Positions 25,971-33,607 of a DNA stretch of 34,788 nt are shown piece after piece; within the stretch, counting starts at the first letter, position 1; every line of letters begins with the position of its first letter. The notes under the pieces were generated by a model that saw nothing but the letters and a program-made list of their open reading frames with translations, had not been told where the DNA came from and made no database searches. Source of the stretch: Gemmatimonadota bacterium (GTDB lineage: Bacteria > Gemmatimonadota > Gemmatimonadetes > Longimicrobiales > Gaopeijiaceae); NCBI GenBank assembly GCA_022822445.1, contig JAJEBR010000116.1:1-34788 (forward strand), given 5' to 3'. Made by a program: the position numbers and the translations under genes.

Positions 25971-27728
25971 CTACCGCCCCCTCTCGATCACCCGCTCCTG
26001 GCGGATGATGTATCGCTCGGTCGCGTCGAGCACCTCGGCATGATTGCCCTGCAGTCCCTCCGATGTGTCGACGTAGGCCGCCACGTTCGCCTGGCGCAGA
26101 ATCTCCTGCACCTGCTGAAACTTGGGGAGCGTCAGCTGGGCGCTCGCCACCGTCTCGGGCTTCTCCTCGATCTCGGCCTGCCGGAACAGCGCGTAGCCGT
26201 AGAAGAAGTCGGTCCGGCCCGACATGCCGTCGGGAACCATGTCACCGAAGGGCCTCGCCAGCCCGAGAATCTTCAGGGCGTACTCCCAATCGTCGGCCTG
26301 GATGCCCCGCTGGTATCCGTTGTTGAAGATGATGTTGACGACCTGTGCGGGGTCCTGCTCCCCGGCCTCGACCGCCTGCTCCAGATAGGGGGCCGCCTCC
26401 TCGGCCCGGTCGGCCTCCAGCAGCCAGCTCCCCTGGCGTGCCTTGACGTTGGGATATTCCGGATCGATCCCGGCCAGCCTGTCCAGCGCGCCCAGGGCGC
26501 CGTCCACGTCACCGGTCTTGTTCAGGATGTCCGCGTAGATCGACCAGAACTGCGCCTCCCCGGCGTGCGTCTGCTCCACGTCTTGCGCCAGGTCGATCGC
26601 CTCATCCAGCTGTCCGAGCTGGTTCAGCGTGGCGAGCATGTTGCGCAGATGGCTCCAGTCCATCTCCATGCCCCTGATCTCGTAGGCCCTCTGGTAGCCG
26701 TCGAGCGCGTTCGAGTAGAACTCGCCGGCCTCCATGCTCATCGGCGCGCCCGGCTCCGCCGCCTCCATCACCTTCTGGGCCGCAATGGTGGCGTAGGCCG
26801 CAGACCGCTCGAGCAGCTCCAGGTTATCGGGGTCGAACTCCAGGCCCGCCCTCAGCAGCTCCATCGCACCCGCCGCGTCCCCCGCCTGGCCGAGATCGTA
26901 GCCCACCTGCATGCGGACCGCCGCATTGTCGGGATCCAGCTCCAGCAGCGCCTCGTAGTGGGCGCGCGCCGCCGCCCGGTCGCCGAGGTTGGCGGCAAGG
27001 TAGCCCGCGAAGTTGAGGGCGCTCTCATGGAGTCCGTCGAGTTCGAGAACGTGCAATACCTCGTCGTACGCCTCGTCGAGCCGCTCCGTGTCCGCCAGCA
27101 CATGCGAGAGCACGTACCGCGCGGGAACGTTGTCCGGATCCAGCTCCAGCGCCATGCGGCAGTTCTCTTCCGCACTGGCGAAGTCCTGGGCCTCGTAATA
27201 CTGGCCGCACCACGTCGCCCGGTTCTGCTGCTCCGTGAAGGCGCTGAGCTGCTCGGAGAAGAAAGTCGCGGCCTGCCTGGCGTCGCGCCTGCCCCAGGTC
27301 CTGTCCTCGATGGCGAACGCCGTGCCTCCGGGCGCCGCGAACTGGACGCCGCTGGTCGTGAAGGTCTGGTCTTCGCGATTCTCGGTGGTGTAGCCGCAGA
27401 AGATGACCTGGGCGGCGACGAACTGGGCGATCTGCTGGCCACCGACACAGTTGAGCTTGCGCTCGTCCACGTCGTACTGCCTGGCGATGTCGCGGACCTC
27501 CCTCTCCTCGATCGCGCTGTGGGTCGGGATCTGGCTCATCACCCTGCGCAGCTCCCTGGCCACATCCCGGCCGAAGCGGTCGCTTCCCTCTCCGGTGGGC
27601 TGCAGGTTCAGGACCAATAGCCTGTGCGCCTCTCCCACCTGCGCGCTCGAACGCTGCGGCACGAGAAAACTCCCCAGGACGGCGAGCATCCCCAACCCTG
27701 CGATTCCGATGCGGTACCAACTCCTCAT
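25971..27728 (-). CDS. Secreted TPR-repeat protein, function unknown
   Basis: The predicted 585-residue protein has a clear signal peptide (MRSWYRIGIAGLGMLAVLG, cleavage likely after RSSA). The N-terminal part (about 32-170) begins HRLLVLNLQPTGEGSDRFG and alternates strands and helices like the CsgG/TolB-type domains that often precede TPR arrays. Tetratricopeptide repeats follow, for example CRMALELDPDNVPARYVLS, HYEALLELDPDNAAVRMQ and LLRAGLEFDPDNLELLE, with more degenerate repeats to the C-terminus. The ATG at 27728 is preferred over one at 27788 because it has a GGAG site and places the signal peptide at the N-terminus. It is monocistronic and ends at a strong terminator. A periplasmic scaffold role is only a guess. 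Confidence 0.75.
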   Translation of the reverse strand: MRSWYRIGIAGLGMLAVLGSFLVPQRSSAQVGEAHRLLVLNLQPTGEGSDRFGRDVARELRRVMSQIPTHSAIEEREVRDIARQYDVDERKLNCVGGQQIAQFVAAQVIFCGYTTENREDQTFTTSGVQFAAPGGTAFAIEDRTWGRRDARQAATFFSEQLSAFTEQQNRATWCGQYYEAQDFASAEENCRMALELDPDNVPARYVLSHVLADTERLDEAYDEVLHVLELDGLHESALNFAGYLAANLGDRAAARAHYEALLELDPDNAAVRMQVGYDLGQAGDAAGAMELLRAGLEFDPDNLELLERSAAYATIAAQKVMEAAEPGAPMSMEAGEFYSNALDGYQRAYEIRGMEMDWSHLRNMLATLNQLGQLDEAIDLAQDVEQTHAGEAQFWSIYADILNKTGDVDGALGALDRLAGIDPEYPNVKARQGSWLLEADRAEEAAPYLEQAVEAGEQDPAQVVNIIFNNGYQRGIQADDWEYALKILGLARPFGDMVPDGMSGRTDFFYGYALFRQAEIEEKPETVASAQLTLPKFQQVQEILRQANVAAYVDTSEGLQGNHAEVLDATERYIIRQERVIERGR

Positions 27729-28037
27729 GTTCCTGTCTTCTCCGTTGTAGGACTCAAGCGGACTCGTCTCTTGCAACCGACGGAACATGGGCAGCCGAGA
27801 GGACGTTCGCCAGTGGGCCGTCCTCGCCGCGGGCCGCCGGCTCCGCAGACTAATGGCGGGAAACTGTGTAATTTATGAAGCGCGCTCGGCGAAGGTCAAC
27901 AGTCTGGACCGAAGACCCTCCCAGTATCACATTACCATGAAGAGTGAAGAATGTTCCATCGGGCAACCCGTCCGCATCCGGCGGCGGGCATGCCCATCCG
28001 GCAGACACAACCCACAATGCAAGGTGAGGAAGGCAAC
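27729..28037. other. Divergent intergenic region
   Basis: These 309 bases separate the minus-strand TPR gene from the plus-strand DUF2911 gene and contain no gene I can support. They are less GC-rich than the surroundings, notably 27861-27880. A good minus-strand promoter candidate is annotated separately. For the plus-strand gene I see a purine-rich ribosome-binding site (GAGGAAGG, about 28026-28033) but no convincing promoter hexamers. Confidence 0.5.
27870..27899 (-). promoter_or_regulatory. Putative promoter of the TPR gene
   Basis: On the minus strand TTGACC (27894-27899, five of six to the -35 consensus) and TAAATT (27870-27875, four of six to the -10) are separated by 18 nt. The predicted leader before the ATG at 27728 would be about 135 nt. 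No transcription data support it. Confidence 0.5.
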
Positions 28038-28604
28038 ATGAGGAACTGGATTCTCGGCGCAGTCGCGCTGGTTTCGGTGATTGCGATGAGCCCGGCGGCG
28101 CTGGCCGCGCAGAACTGCTGGGTCATGCGGGGCGACCCCGCGGACCGGCCCAGCCCCCTGGACTCCGCGGTCGTCGACATGGGCGGCGAGATGGTGAAGG
28201 TCTGCTACGGCGCGCCGTCCGCGAGGGACCGCACGCTCGTCGGCGGGGACCCGCACCCCTTCGGCCAGCCCTGGCGGACCGGCGCCAACGAGGCGACCTC
28301 GATCCATCTGCCCTTCGCGGCCACGGTCGCCGGGGTGGAGGTGGACGCCGGATCCTACTCGCTCTACACGGTGCCCGGCGAAGACTCCTGGGAGATCTTC
28401 GTCAACACGACGGTGGAGCGATGGGGGATCCCCATCAACGCCGGTGTCTCCGGGGCCAACGTGGGATCGGGGATGGCTCCCTCGTTCGACAACGAGCACA
28501 CGGAACGGATGACGATGTCGTTCGAGAACGCGATGGCCAATTCGGCCACCCTGGTGCTCCGCTGGGAGGGCTACCGGGTGGAGATCCCGGTCGCGCGGCG
28601 GTAG
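28038..28604 (+). CDS. Secreted DUF2911 family protein
   Basis: The predicted 188-residue protein has a signal peptide (MRNWILGAVALVSVIAM, cleavage after AALA). The family hallmarks are VVDMGGEMVKVCYGAPSARD, the WRTGANEATSIHL core, AGSYSLYTVPGEDSWEIFVN and ERWGIP. The biochemical role of DUF2911 is unknown; it is common in Bacteroidota and Gemmatimonadota-type genomes. The start is set by the signal peptide and a GAGGAAGG site a few nt upstream; the frame is open for another 29 codons but without signal. It converges on the acyltransferase gene. Confidence 0.85.
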   Translation: MRNWILGAVALVSVIAMSPAALAAQNCWVMRGDPADRPSPLDSAVVDMGGEMVKVCYGAPSARDRTLVGGDPHPFGQPWRTGANEATSIHLPFAATVAGVEVDAGSYSLYTVPGEDSWEIFVNTTVERWGIPINAGVSGANVGSGMAPSFDNEHTERMTMSFENAMANSATLVLRWEGYRVEIPVARR

Positions 28605-28643
28605 CGGCGCGGCGCCTCCATCCCGCGTGTGACACCGGATTCG

Positions 28644-28664
28644 CCGCCGGGCGTGCCCCGGCGG
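28644..28664. terminator. Hairpin between convergent genes, possible bidirectional terminator
   Basis: CCGCCGGG (28644-28651) and CCCGGCGG (28657-28664) form a perfect 8-bp stem with a 5-nt loop between two convergent genes. No T-run follows on either strand. It abuts the stop codon of the minus-strand gene, so intrinsic termination is only a possibility. Confidence 0.4.
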
Positions 28665-29834
28665 TCAGACCCTTATAAAAATTCGGCGCGAGTACATCGC
28701 CCAGGCCACGGCGAACCAGAAGAAAACCGTGGCGGCCGCAAAGGCCAGGGAGCCGTTGAGGGGCCCCGCCCAGGAAGCGAAGGCGGTCTCGTAGATGCGG
28801 GCGTACGCCGAAGTGGTTCCGCCGTCGCCGTCCGGGACGCGCCAGAGTATGAGGGTCTTGGCCAGGAGGCCGGAGGCCACGAAGGCGGTGATCGCGTTCA
28901 TGCCATGGATCTCCAGCGGACGGGCCCAGGCGCGCCAGCCCCGCACGTCGATCAGCCAGTGCAGGGCGCCGAGCGTGAGCAGGGCCCAGCCGGTGGTCCA
29001 GACGACGTATGAGCTGGTCCAGATCGGCTTGTTGATCGGGAAGGCGAGGTCCCAGAGGTGGCCCGCGGCAATGAGGAGGACGCCGAGGAGCGCCAGCCGC
29101 AGGCTCGTGGCGGCGGCGGGCTGGCCCATCCGGCCATCGACCCGCCCGGGGCCACCCATCCCGCCATTGCCTCGCCCGCGGCGCAGAAAGTCCCCCACGA
29201 AGAGCCCGGCCAGGGTGCTGGAGACCGCCGGCAGGGTGCTGAGCAGTCCTTCCGGATCGTAGATGCCCCGCCCACCGCTCCACATGTGCGGGCCGAGGAT
29301 CATCCTGTCGAGCCAGGCCGCGAGGTTGCCCTCGGCCGAGAGGTCGCCCGCGCCGAACCCGGGGACCGGCACCAGCGTCATCAGCGCCCAGTAGACGGCG
29401 AGGAACGCCAGCATCAGGGCGAAGACGGCCCTGCGGCTCAGGAACAGGACGAGGGTGCCGGCAACGAGGTACACCATCGCGATGCGCGCGAGCACGCCCA
29501 CGAGCCGCACCGTCGCGAGGTCGAAGCGGGGGACGGCGGTCATGAAGAAGCCGAGGCCGTAGAGGATGAGGGCGCGGATCAGGACGTGGCGCCAGAGGCG
29601 GGCGCGGGAGTCGCCCCGTGCCTCCCTTGCCGCGAAGGAAAAGGGCATCGCCACGCCGATCGCGAAGAGGAAGAAGGGGAAGACGAGGTCGGTCGGCGTG
29701 GCGCCGTGCCAGACGGCGTGGCGCAGCGGCGGGTATACGTACGCCCAGCTCCCCGGGTTGTTGACGAGGATCATTCCCGCGATGGCGAGGCCGCGGAAGG
29801 CGTCCAGCGAGGCGAGCCGCGCGGAGGCCTTCAC
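28665..29834 (-). CDS. Multi-pass membrane acyltransferase, HGSNAT/NagX (DUF5009) family
   Basis: The predicted 389-residue protein has about ten membrane helices. The N-terminal signature LASLDAFRGLAIAGMILVNN followed by WHGATPTDLVFPFFLFAIG is that of the heparan-alpha-glucosaminide N-acetyltransferase-like family, which transfers acetyl groups across membranes onto amino sugars. In bacteria these proteins are thought to act on cell-wall or glycan sugars. The substrate here is unknown. The GTG at 29834 overlaps the mobAB stop (GTGA), so it appears to be the third gene of the fdhD-mobAB operon, an odd partner for cofactor genes. The frame is open upstream, but only with Arg-rich shadow sequence. 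Confidence 0.82.
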   Translation of the reverse strand: MKASARLASLDAFRGLAIAGMILVNNPGSWAYVYPPLRHAVWHGATPTDLVFPFFLFAIGVAMPFSFAAREARGDSRARLWRHVLIRALILYGLGFFMTAVPRFDLATVRLVGVLARIAMVYLVAGTLVLFLSRRAVFALMLAFLAVYWALMTLVPVPGFGAGDLSAEGNLAAWLDRMILGPHMWSGGRGIYDPEGLLSTLPAVSSTLAGLFVGDFLRRGRGNGGMGGPGRVDGRMGQPAAATSLRLALLGVLLIAAGHLWDLAFPINKPIWTSSYVVWTTGWALLTLGALHWLIDVRGWRAWARPLEIHGMNAITAFVASGLLAKTLILWRVPDGDGGTTSAYARIYETAFASWAGPLNGSLAFAAATVFFWFAVAWAMYSRRIFIRV

Positions 29835-30907
29835 AGCAGCCGGCCTTCGGCGATGTCGGCGACGCGGGCGGCGACGTCCGGGGCATCCGCGTCCAGGACG
29901 GGAACGGACCATGGCAGGTCGGGACGGTCGGTGACGACGGCCACGACCCCCCGGTCACGCGCTTCCTCCGGCCGGAACACCGGTTCGGGCTGCGCGGCCG
30001 CCCGGTAGATCTCGATCTTGGGGAGGCCGGCGCCGCGAAAGCCCTCCACCGCGACGATCTCGGCATCCGCCAGGTGGCGGCTCAGCAGCAGGTCCAGCGG
30101 CACCTCTCCCTCCGCGCCCCAGCCCCCGAGGAGCGCGAACTCGTCCGGCCCCACGAGGAGCACGCGTTCGGCGCTACCCTCGTGCCGGTGCCGCCAGGAG
30201 TCGGTCCCGCGGCTGTCCAGCCGGAAGCGATGACCGTGCTTCACCGACATCACGCGGCGGCCCCGCTCCGCGAGCTCTGCGATCGCGGCAACGGACAGCG
30301 TCGTCTTCCCCGATTTCTTGTTGCCGACGATCGAGAAGGCCGGCGGCGGCAGGTCGACGGGGTTGTTCACGCTGCGGAAGTCCCACCGCGAGAGGCCGGT
30401 GTCCACCACCTCCGGGTCAAGGGAGTTGGCGAAGGCGCCGGACTTCAGCCTCCTTTCGGCGAACGCAACGTTGAGTTGGGTGAGCGCCCCGAGCGGATAG
30501 ATCCCGCAAAGGGGATGGAATCCCCACGGGGGCCCGGCGCGCGGCAGGGTTGTGCGGCCGCGTTCCCGCCACGCGTCCACCAGCAGGCGCAGCGCCTCGG
30601 TCCCCACCCAGGGCATGTCGACCGCCAGCACCAGCACCGCGTCATGGCCACCACGGACAGCACGGGCCAGGGCGGCGTCGATTCCCCCGAGCGGCCCCAG
30701 CAGCGGGCGGCGGTCCGGGAGTGTTTCGAGCTCCACCTCGCGCGCGACCTGGGGGTGGTTGACGATCGCGACCACGTCGTCGCAGACCTCATGCAGCCGG
30801 TCGGCCACGACCTGCCAGAGGGGCGTCCCGTGAAGCCGTGCGACGGCCTTGGGCGAACGGAAGCGGCGGCTGCCACCCCCGGCGAGAATGGCTCCGAGAA
30901 GGCTCAT
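29831..30907 (-). CDS. mobAB: MobA-MobB fusion: molybdenum cofactor guanylyltransferase plus GTP-binding adaptor
   Basis: The predicted 358-residue protein carries MobA in its N-terminal half, from residue 4 (LGAILAGGGSRRFRSPKAVA, the nucleotidyltransferase loop). VLAVDMPWVG carries the metal-binding Asp, and CGIYPLGAL follows. From about residue 195 comes MobB, with the Walker A FSIVGNKKSGKTTLSVAAIA, KHGHRFRLDSRGTDSWRHRH and VAVEGFRGAGLPKIEIYR. MobA links GMP to molybdopterin to make the bis-MGD cofactor of formate dehydrogenases. MobB binds GTP and helps, though it is often dispensable. The usual LAGGxSxRMGxDK loop has FRSPK in place of MGxDK. The ATG overlaps the fdhD stop (ATGA). Confidence 0.92.
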   Translation of the reverse strand: MSLLGAILAGGGSRRFRSPKAVARLHGTPLWQVVADRLHEVCDDVVAIVNHPQVAREVELETLPDRRPLLGPLGGIDAALARAVRGGHDAVLVLAVDMPWVGTEALRLLVDAWRERGRTTLPRAGPPWGFHPLCGIYPLGALTQLNVAFAERRLKSGAFANSLDPEVVDTGLSRWDFRSVNNPVDLPPPAFSIVGNKKSGKTTLSVAAIAELAERGRRVMSVKHGHRFRLDSRGTDSWRHRHEGSAERVLLVGPDEFALLGGWGAEGEVPLDLLLSRHLADAEIVAVEGFRGAGLPKIEIYRAAAQPEPVFRPEEARDRGVVAVVTDRPDLPWSVPVLDADAPDVAARVADIAEGRLL

Positions 30908-31773
30908 TCGGTTTCGCTCCCAAGACCGGTGACCCGCTCGGGACCGGAGTAGATGTTGTAGCCGTCGGACTTGGCGAAGCCCACCAGCGTCATGTTGAAC
31001 CGCCTGGCGAAGGTCACCGCCAGGCTCGACGGCGCCCCAACCGCGACGACCATCGGGAAACCCGCCATCGCGGCCTTCTGCAGGATCTCGAAGGACGAGC
31101 GGCCAGAGACGACGAGGCCCCGCTCCGACCCCGGAAGCCCGGCGGAGAGGACCAGCGACCCGACGACCTTGTCGACCGCATTGTGGCGCCCCACGTCCTC
31201 GCGCACCAGTGCGATGCTCCCGGACGCGTCGAAGAGCCCCGCGGCGTGGAGGCCCCCCGTGCGGTCGAAGACGCGCTGGGCCGAGCGCAGCCGCTGCGGG
31301 AGCGCGCGCACGTCGGCATCCGCGACCGCAAGTGTCCCGTCCGGCACCGCCCGGCACCCCATCACCTCCACCGATTCGAGCGACGCCTTGCCGCAGACGC
31401 CGCACGACGAGGTCACGTAGAAGTTGCGTGTGAGGCTCGCGGGGTCGAAGGCACCCGGTTCCCGGAGCGACGCGGTGACCACGTTGTACTCCTGGGGATC
31501 CACGTCGCGGCAGTACCTCACGTCGCCCAGCGCGTGCGGATCGGTCACCACCCCCTCGGTGAAGAGGAAGCCCGCGGCGAGCTCGAAGTCGTCGCCCGGC
31601 GTCCGCATCGTCACCGAGACGGGGTGTTCGCGCGCGCCGCCCTCCCCCGGTACCTCCAGGCGCACCTCCATCGGCTCCTCGACGGCGACGCTGTCGTTCC
31701 GCGCGCTGTACCAGCCATCGCGCATGCGGCCCACCCGGATCCGGGCGGCCCTGCGCCGTGGTGTGGTTGCCAA
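30904..31773 (-). CDS. fdhD: Formate dehydrogenase accessory sulfurtransferase FdhD
   Basis: The predicted 289-residue protein passes sulfur from the cysteine desulfurase IscS to the Mo/W-bis-MGD cofactor, which is needed for active formate dehydrogenase. Visible are MRTPGDDFELAAGFLFTEG, the sulfur-transfer cysteines in VTSSCGVCGKASLE, FDRTGGLHAAGLFD, LVREDVGRHNAVDKVVGSL and VVSGRSSFEILQKAAMAGFP. The start is a TTG at 31773, supported by a GGAGGA site 7 nt upstream. The next ATG would cut the protein by about 16 residues. It is transcribed divergently from the formate dehydrogenase structural genes across an 88-bp gap. Confidence 0.95.
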   Translation of the reverse strand: MATTPRRRAARIRVGRMRDGWYSARNDSVAVEEPMEVRLEVPGEGGAREHPVSVTMRTPGDDFELAAGFLFTEGVVTDPHALGDVRYCRDVDPQEYNVVTASLREPGAFDPASLTRNFYVTSSCGVCGKASLESVEVMGCRAVPDGTLAVADADVRALPQRLRSAQRVFDRTGGLHAAGLFDASGSIALVREDVGRHNAVDKVVGSLVLSAGLPGSERGLVVSGRSSFEILQKAAMAGFPMVVAVGAPSSLAVTFARRFNMTLVGFAKSDGYNIYSGPERVTGLGSETE

Positions 31774-31861
31774 GTTGGGTCCTCCGAGCGCCCCGCACTC
31801 GCCAAATGTTTCCGATGACTATATCTATTGTCCCCCCGCTTCCACCTCAAACCCCCCGCCG
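31774..31861. promoter_or_regulatory. Divergent promoter region between fdhD and fdhBA
   Basis: This 88-bp gap has an AT-rich core (about 31804-31830) that should hold promoters for both directions. On the minus strand TATAGT (within 31819-31826) fits a -10 box at five of six positions. On the plus strand TATATC (31820-31825) fits at four of six. I cannot identify good -35 boxes, so a regulated or alternative-sigma promoter is possible. Confidence 0.4.
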
Positions 31862-33607
31862 ATGCCAAGGCCGACCAACGACGAACTCGTGGCGCGCTGG
31901 AAGGGCGAGCCCGCTCCCCTTCTGCCCCTCCTGCACGACCTGCACGCGCGCGACGGGCATCTGTCGGAAGATGCACTGCGCGCGGTCTCGGCGGGACTCC
32001 GCATCCCGATCGCCGACCTCTTCGGCACGGTCACCTTCTACCACCACTTCTCGCGGGAGGCCGGCGGGCTCGACCGGCCGCGGGTCTGCACCGGTCCGGT
32101 GTGCAGCATGCGGGGCGCCGAAGTCCTGGTGGCGAGCCTGCGGGCCGCCGGCCACGAGCCGATGGCGATGCCCTGCCCCGGCCGCTGCGACGAGCCGGTT
32201 CCGGTGATCCATGGCGGGACGGTGCTGACCGGGCGGACCGCGGGCACGCTGGTGAGCGGGCCGTCGCCGTTGCCGGCGGCGCCGCCGGGGGAGATCGAGG
32301 AGTGCGTGTTCGCGGGGATCCGTGCCCCCGGGCGGGCGACGCTGGCCGGGTACCGGGAGGGCGGCGGTTACGAGGCGCTGGAGCGGGCGGTCGCCGGGAT
32401 GACGCCCGAGCAGGTGATCGACGCGATCGACGCCAGCGGGCTGGCGGGGCGCGGGGGGGCGGGGTTCCCCACGGGGCGGAAGTGGCGGGCGGTGGCGGAT
32501 GCGCCGGGGGAGCCGAAGACCATCGTCTGCAACGCCGACGAGGGCGAGCCCGGCTGCTTCAAGGACCGGGTGCTGATGGACCGCGACCCCCACGGCACGA
32601 TCGAGGGGATGGCGCTGGCCGCGTACGCCACGGGGGCCGCGCGGGGCTTCATCTACCTGCGCTACGAGTACCCGGAGACGTTCGACATCCTCGAAGGCGC
32701 GATCGCGGAGGCGGAGGCGGCGGGGTGGTTGGGGGACGGGATCCTGGGGACGGACTTCTCCTTCCGCCTGATGGTGCGGCGGGGCGCGGGCGCCTACATC
32801 TGCGGCGAGGAGACGTCGCTGCTGAATTCGCTCGAGGGCAAGCACCCGTTCCCCCGCAACCGCCCCCCCTTTCCCGTCACGCACGGCTACGAGAACCTGC
32901 CCACCGTCGTGAACAACGTGGAAACCCTGGCGTCCGCGCCCCCGATCATCGCGCGCGGCGCGGAGTGGTACCGCGGCCTCGGGCGCGGCGACCACGCCGG
33001 CACCAAGGTGATCAGTCTCTCGGGCGACATCGCGCGGCCCGGCAACTACGAAGTCCCGCTCGGGCTGCCCCTGCGCGAACTGCTGCACGGCTGGGCGGGC
33101 GGTCCGCCGGGCGGGCGCGCCATCCAGGCCGTGACGATGGCGGGTCTGTCGGGCGGCTTTCTCGCCGGCGCGGACCTCGACGTCACCCTCGACGAGCCCT
33201 CCATCCGGTCGAAGGGGAGTTTCCTGGGGGCGGGCGGCATCATGGTCTTCGACGACTCCCGCGACATGATCCGCGTGACCCGGGAATCGATGGAGTTCTT
33301 CGCCGAGGAGTCGTGCGGGAAGTGCTTCCCCTGCCGGATCGGAACCCAGCGGCTGGTCGAGCGGCTGGAGGGCGCGGGGCCGGGCAGCGTCGACGGATGG
33401 GTGGACGAAGTGACCGACCTCAACGAGGTCATGAAGAAGACGAGCGCGTGCGGACTGGGCCAGGCGGCCCCACTATTGACGGAGAGTCTGATCCGGTACT
33501 TTCCGGATCGGATTCGGGCGCATGTGGCAGCGAGCGGATCCCGCGGTGGCGCGCCTCCGGACGCGCGCCGGAAGCCGCACGACGCCGGACTGCCCGGGAA
33601 AGGCTGA
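31862..33607 (+). CDS. fdhB: NAD-dependent formate dehydrogenase, fused NuoE-NuoF-type subunit
   Basis: The predicted 581-residue diaphorase subunit moves electrons from the catalytic subunit to NAD+. Residues 1 to about 130 form a NuoE-like thioredoxin-fold [2Fe-2S] domain with C76-x4-C81 and C105-x3-C109 (VCTGPVCSMRG, PCPGRCDEP). From about 175 comes the NuoF part: GRGGAGFPTGRKWRA (FMN/NADH loop), CNADEGEPGCFKDRVLMDR, AGAYICGEETSLLNSLEG, and the [4Fe-4S] ligands C485, C488, C491 (ESCGKCFPCRIG) plus C530. The ATG at 31862 has no clear ribosome-binding site. Its stop shares one base with the fdhA start (TGATG). The same architecture occurs in NAD-reducing hydrogenases, but the fdhA and fdhD neighbours decide the call. 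Confidence 0.9.
   Translation: MPRPTNDELVARWKGEPAPLLPLLHDLHARDGHLSEDALRAVSAGLRIPIADLFGTVTFYHHFSREAGGLDRPRVCTGPVCSMRGAEVLVASLRAAGHEPMAMPCPGRCDEPVPVIHGGTVLTGRTAGTLVSGPSPLPAAPPGEIEECVFAGIRAPGRATLAGYREGGGYEALERAVAGMTPEQVIDAIDASGLAGRGGAGFPTGRKWRAVADAPGEPKTIVCNADEGEPGCFKDRVLMDRDPHGTIEGMALAAYATGAARGFIYLRYEYPETFDILEGAIAEAEAAGWLGDGILGTDFSFRLMVRRGAGAYICGEETSLLNSLEGKHPFPRNRPPFPVTHGYENLPTVVNNVETLASAPPIIARGAEWYRGLGRGDHAGTKVISLSGDIARPGNYEVPLGLPLRELLHGWAGGPPGGRAIQAVTMAGLSGGFLAGADLDVTLDEPSIRSKGSFLGAGGIMVFDDSRDMIRVTRESMEFFAEESCGKCFPCRIGTQRLVERLEGAGPGSVDGWVDEVTDLNEVMKKTSACGLGQAAPLLTESLIRYFPDRIRAHVAASGSRGGAPPDARRKPHDAGLPGKG

Noticed and set aside
27729..27788. TPR protein starting at the ATG at 27788
   Set aside because: It would place 20 extra polar residues before a clear signal peptide, and the ATG at 27728 has its own GGAG site.
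27951..28037. 29-residue N-terminal extension of the DUF2911 protein
   Set aside because: The extension would bury the signal peptide, and a good ribosome-binding site precedes the ATG at 28038.
31806..32207. Small plus-strand open frame starting at 31806 or nearby
   Set aside because: It is in another frame over the fdhB start, Arg/Pro-rich and without motifs.
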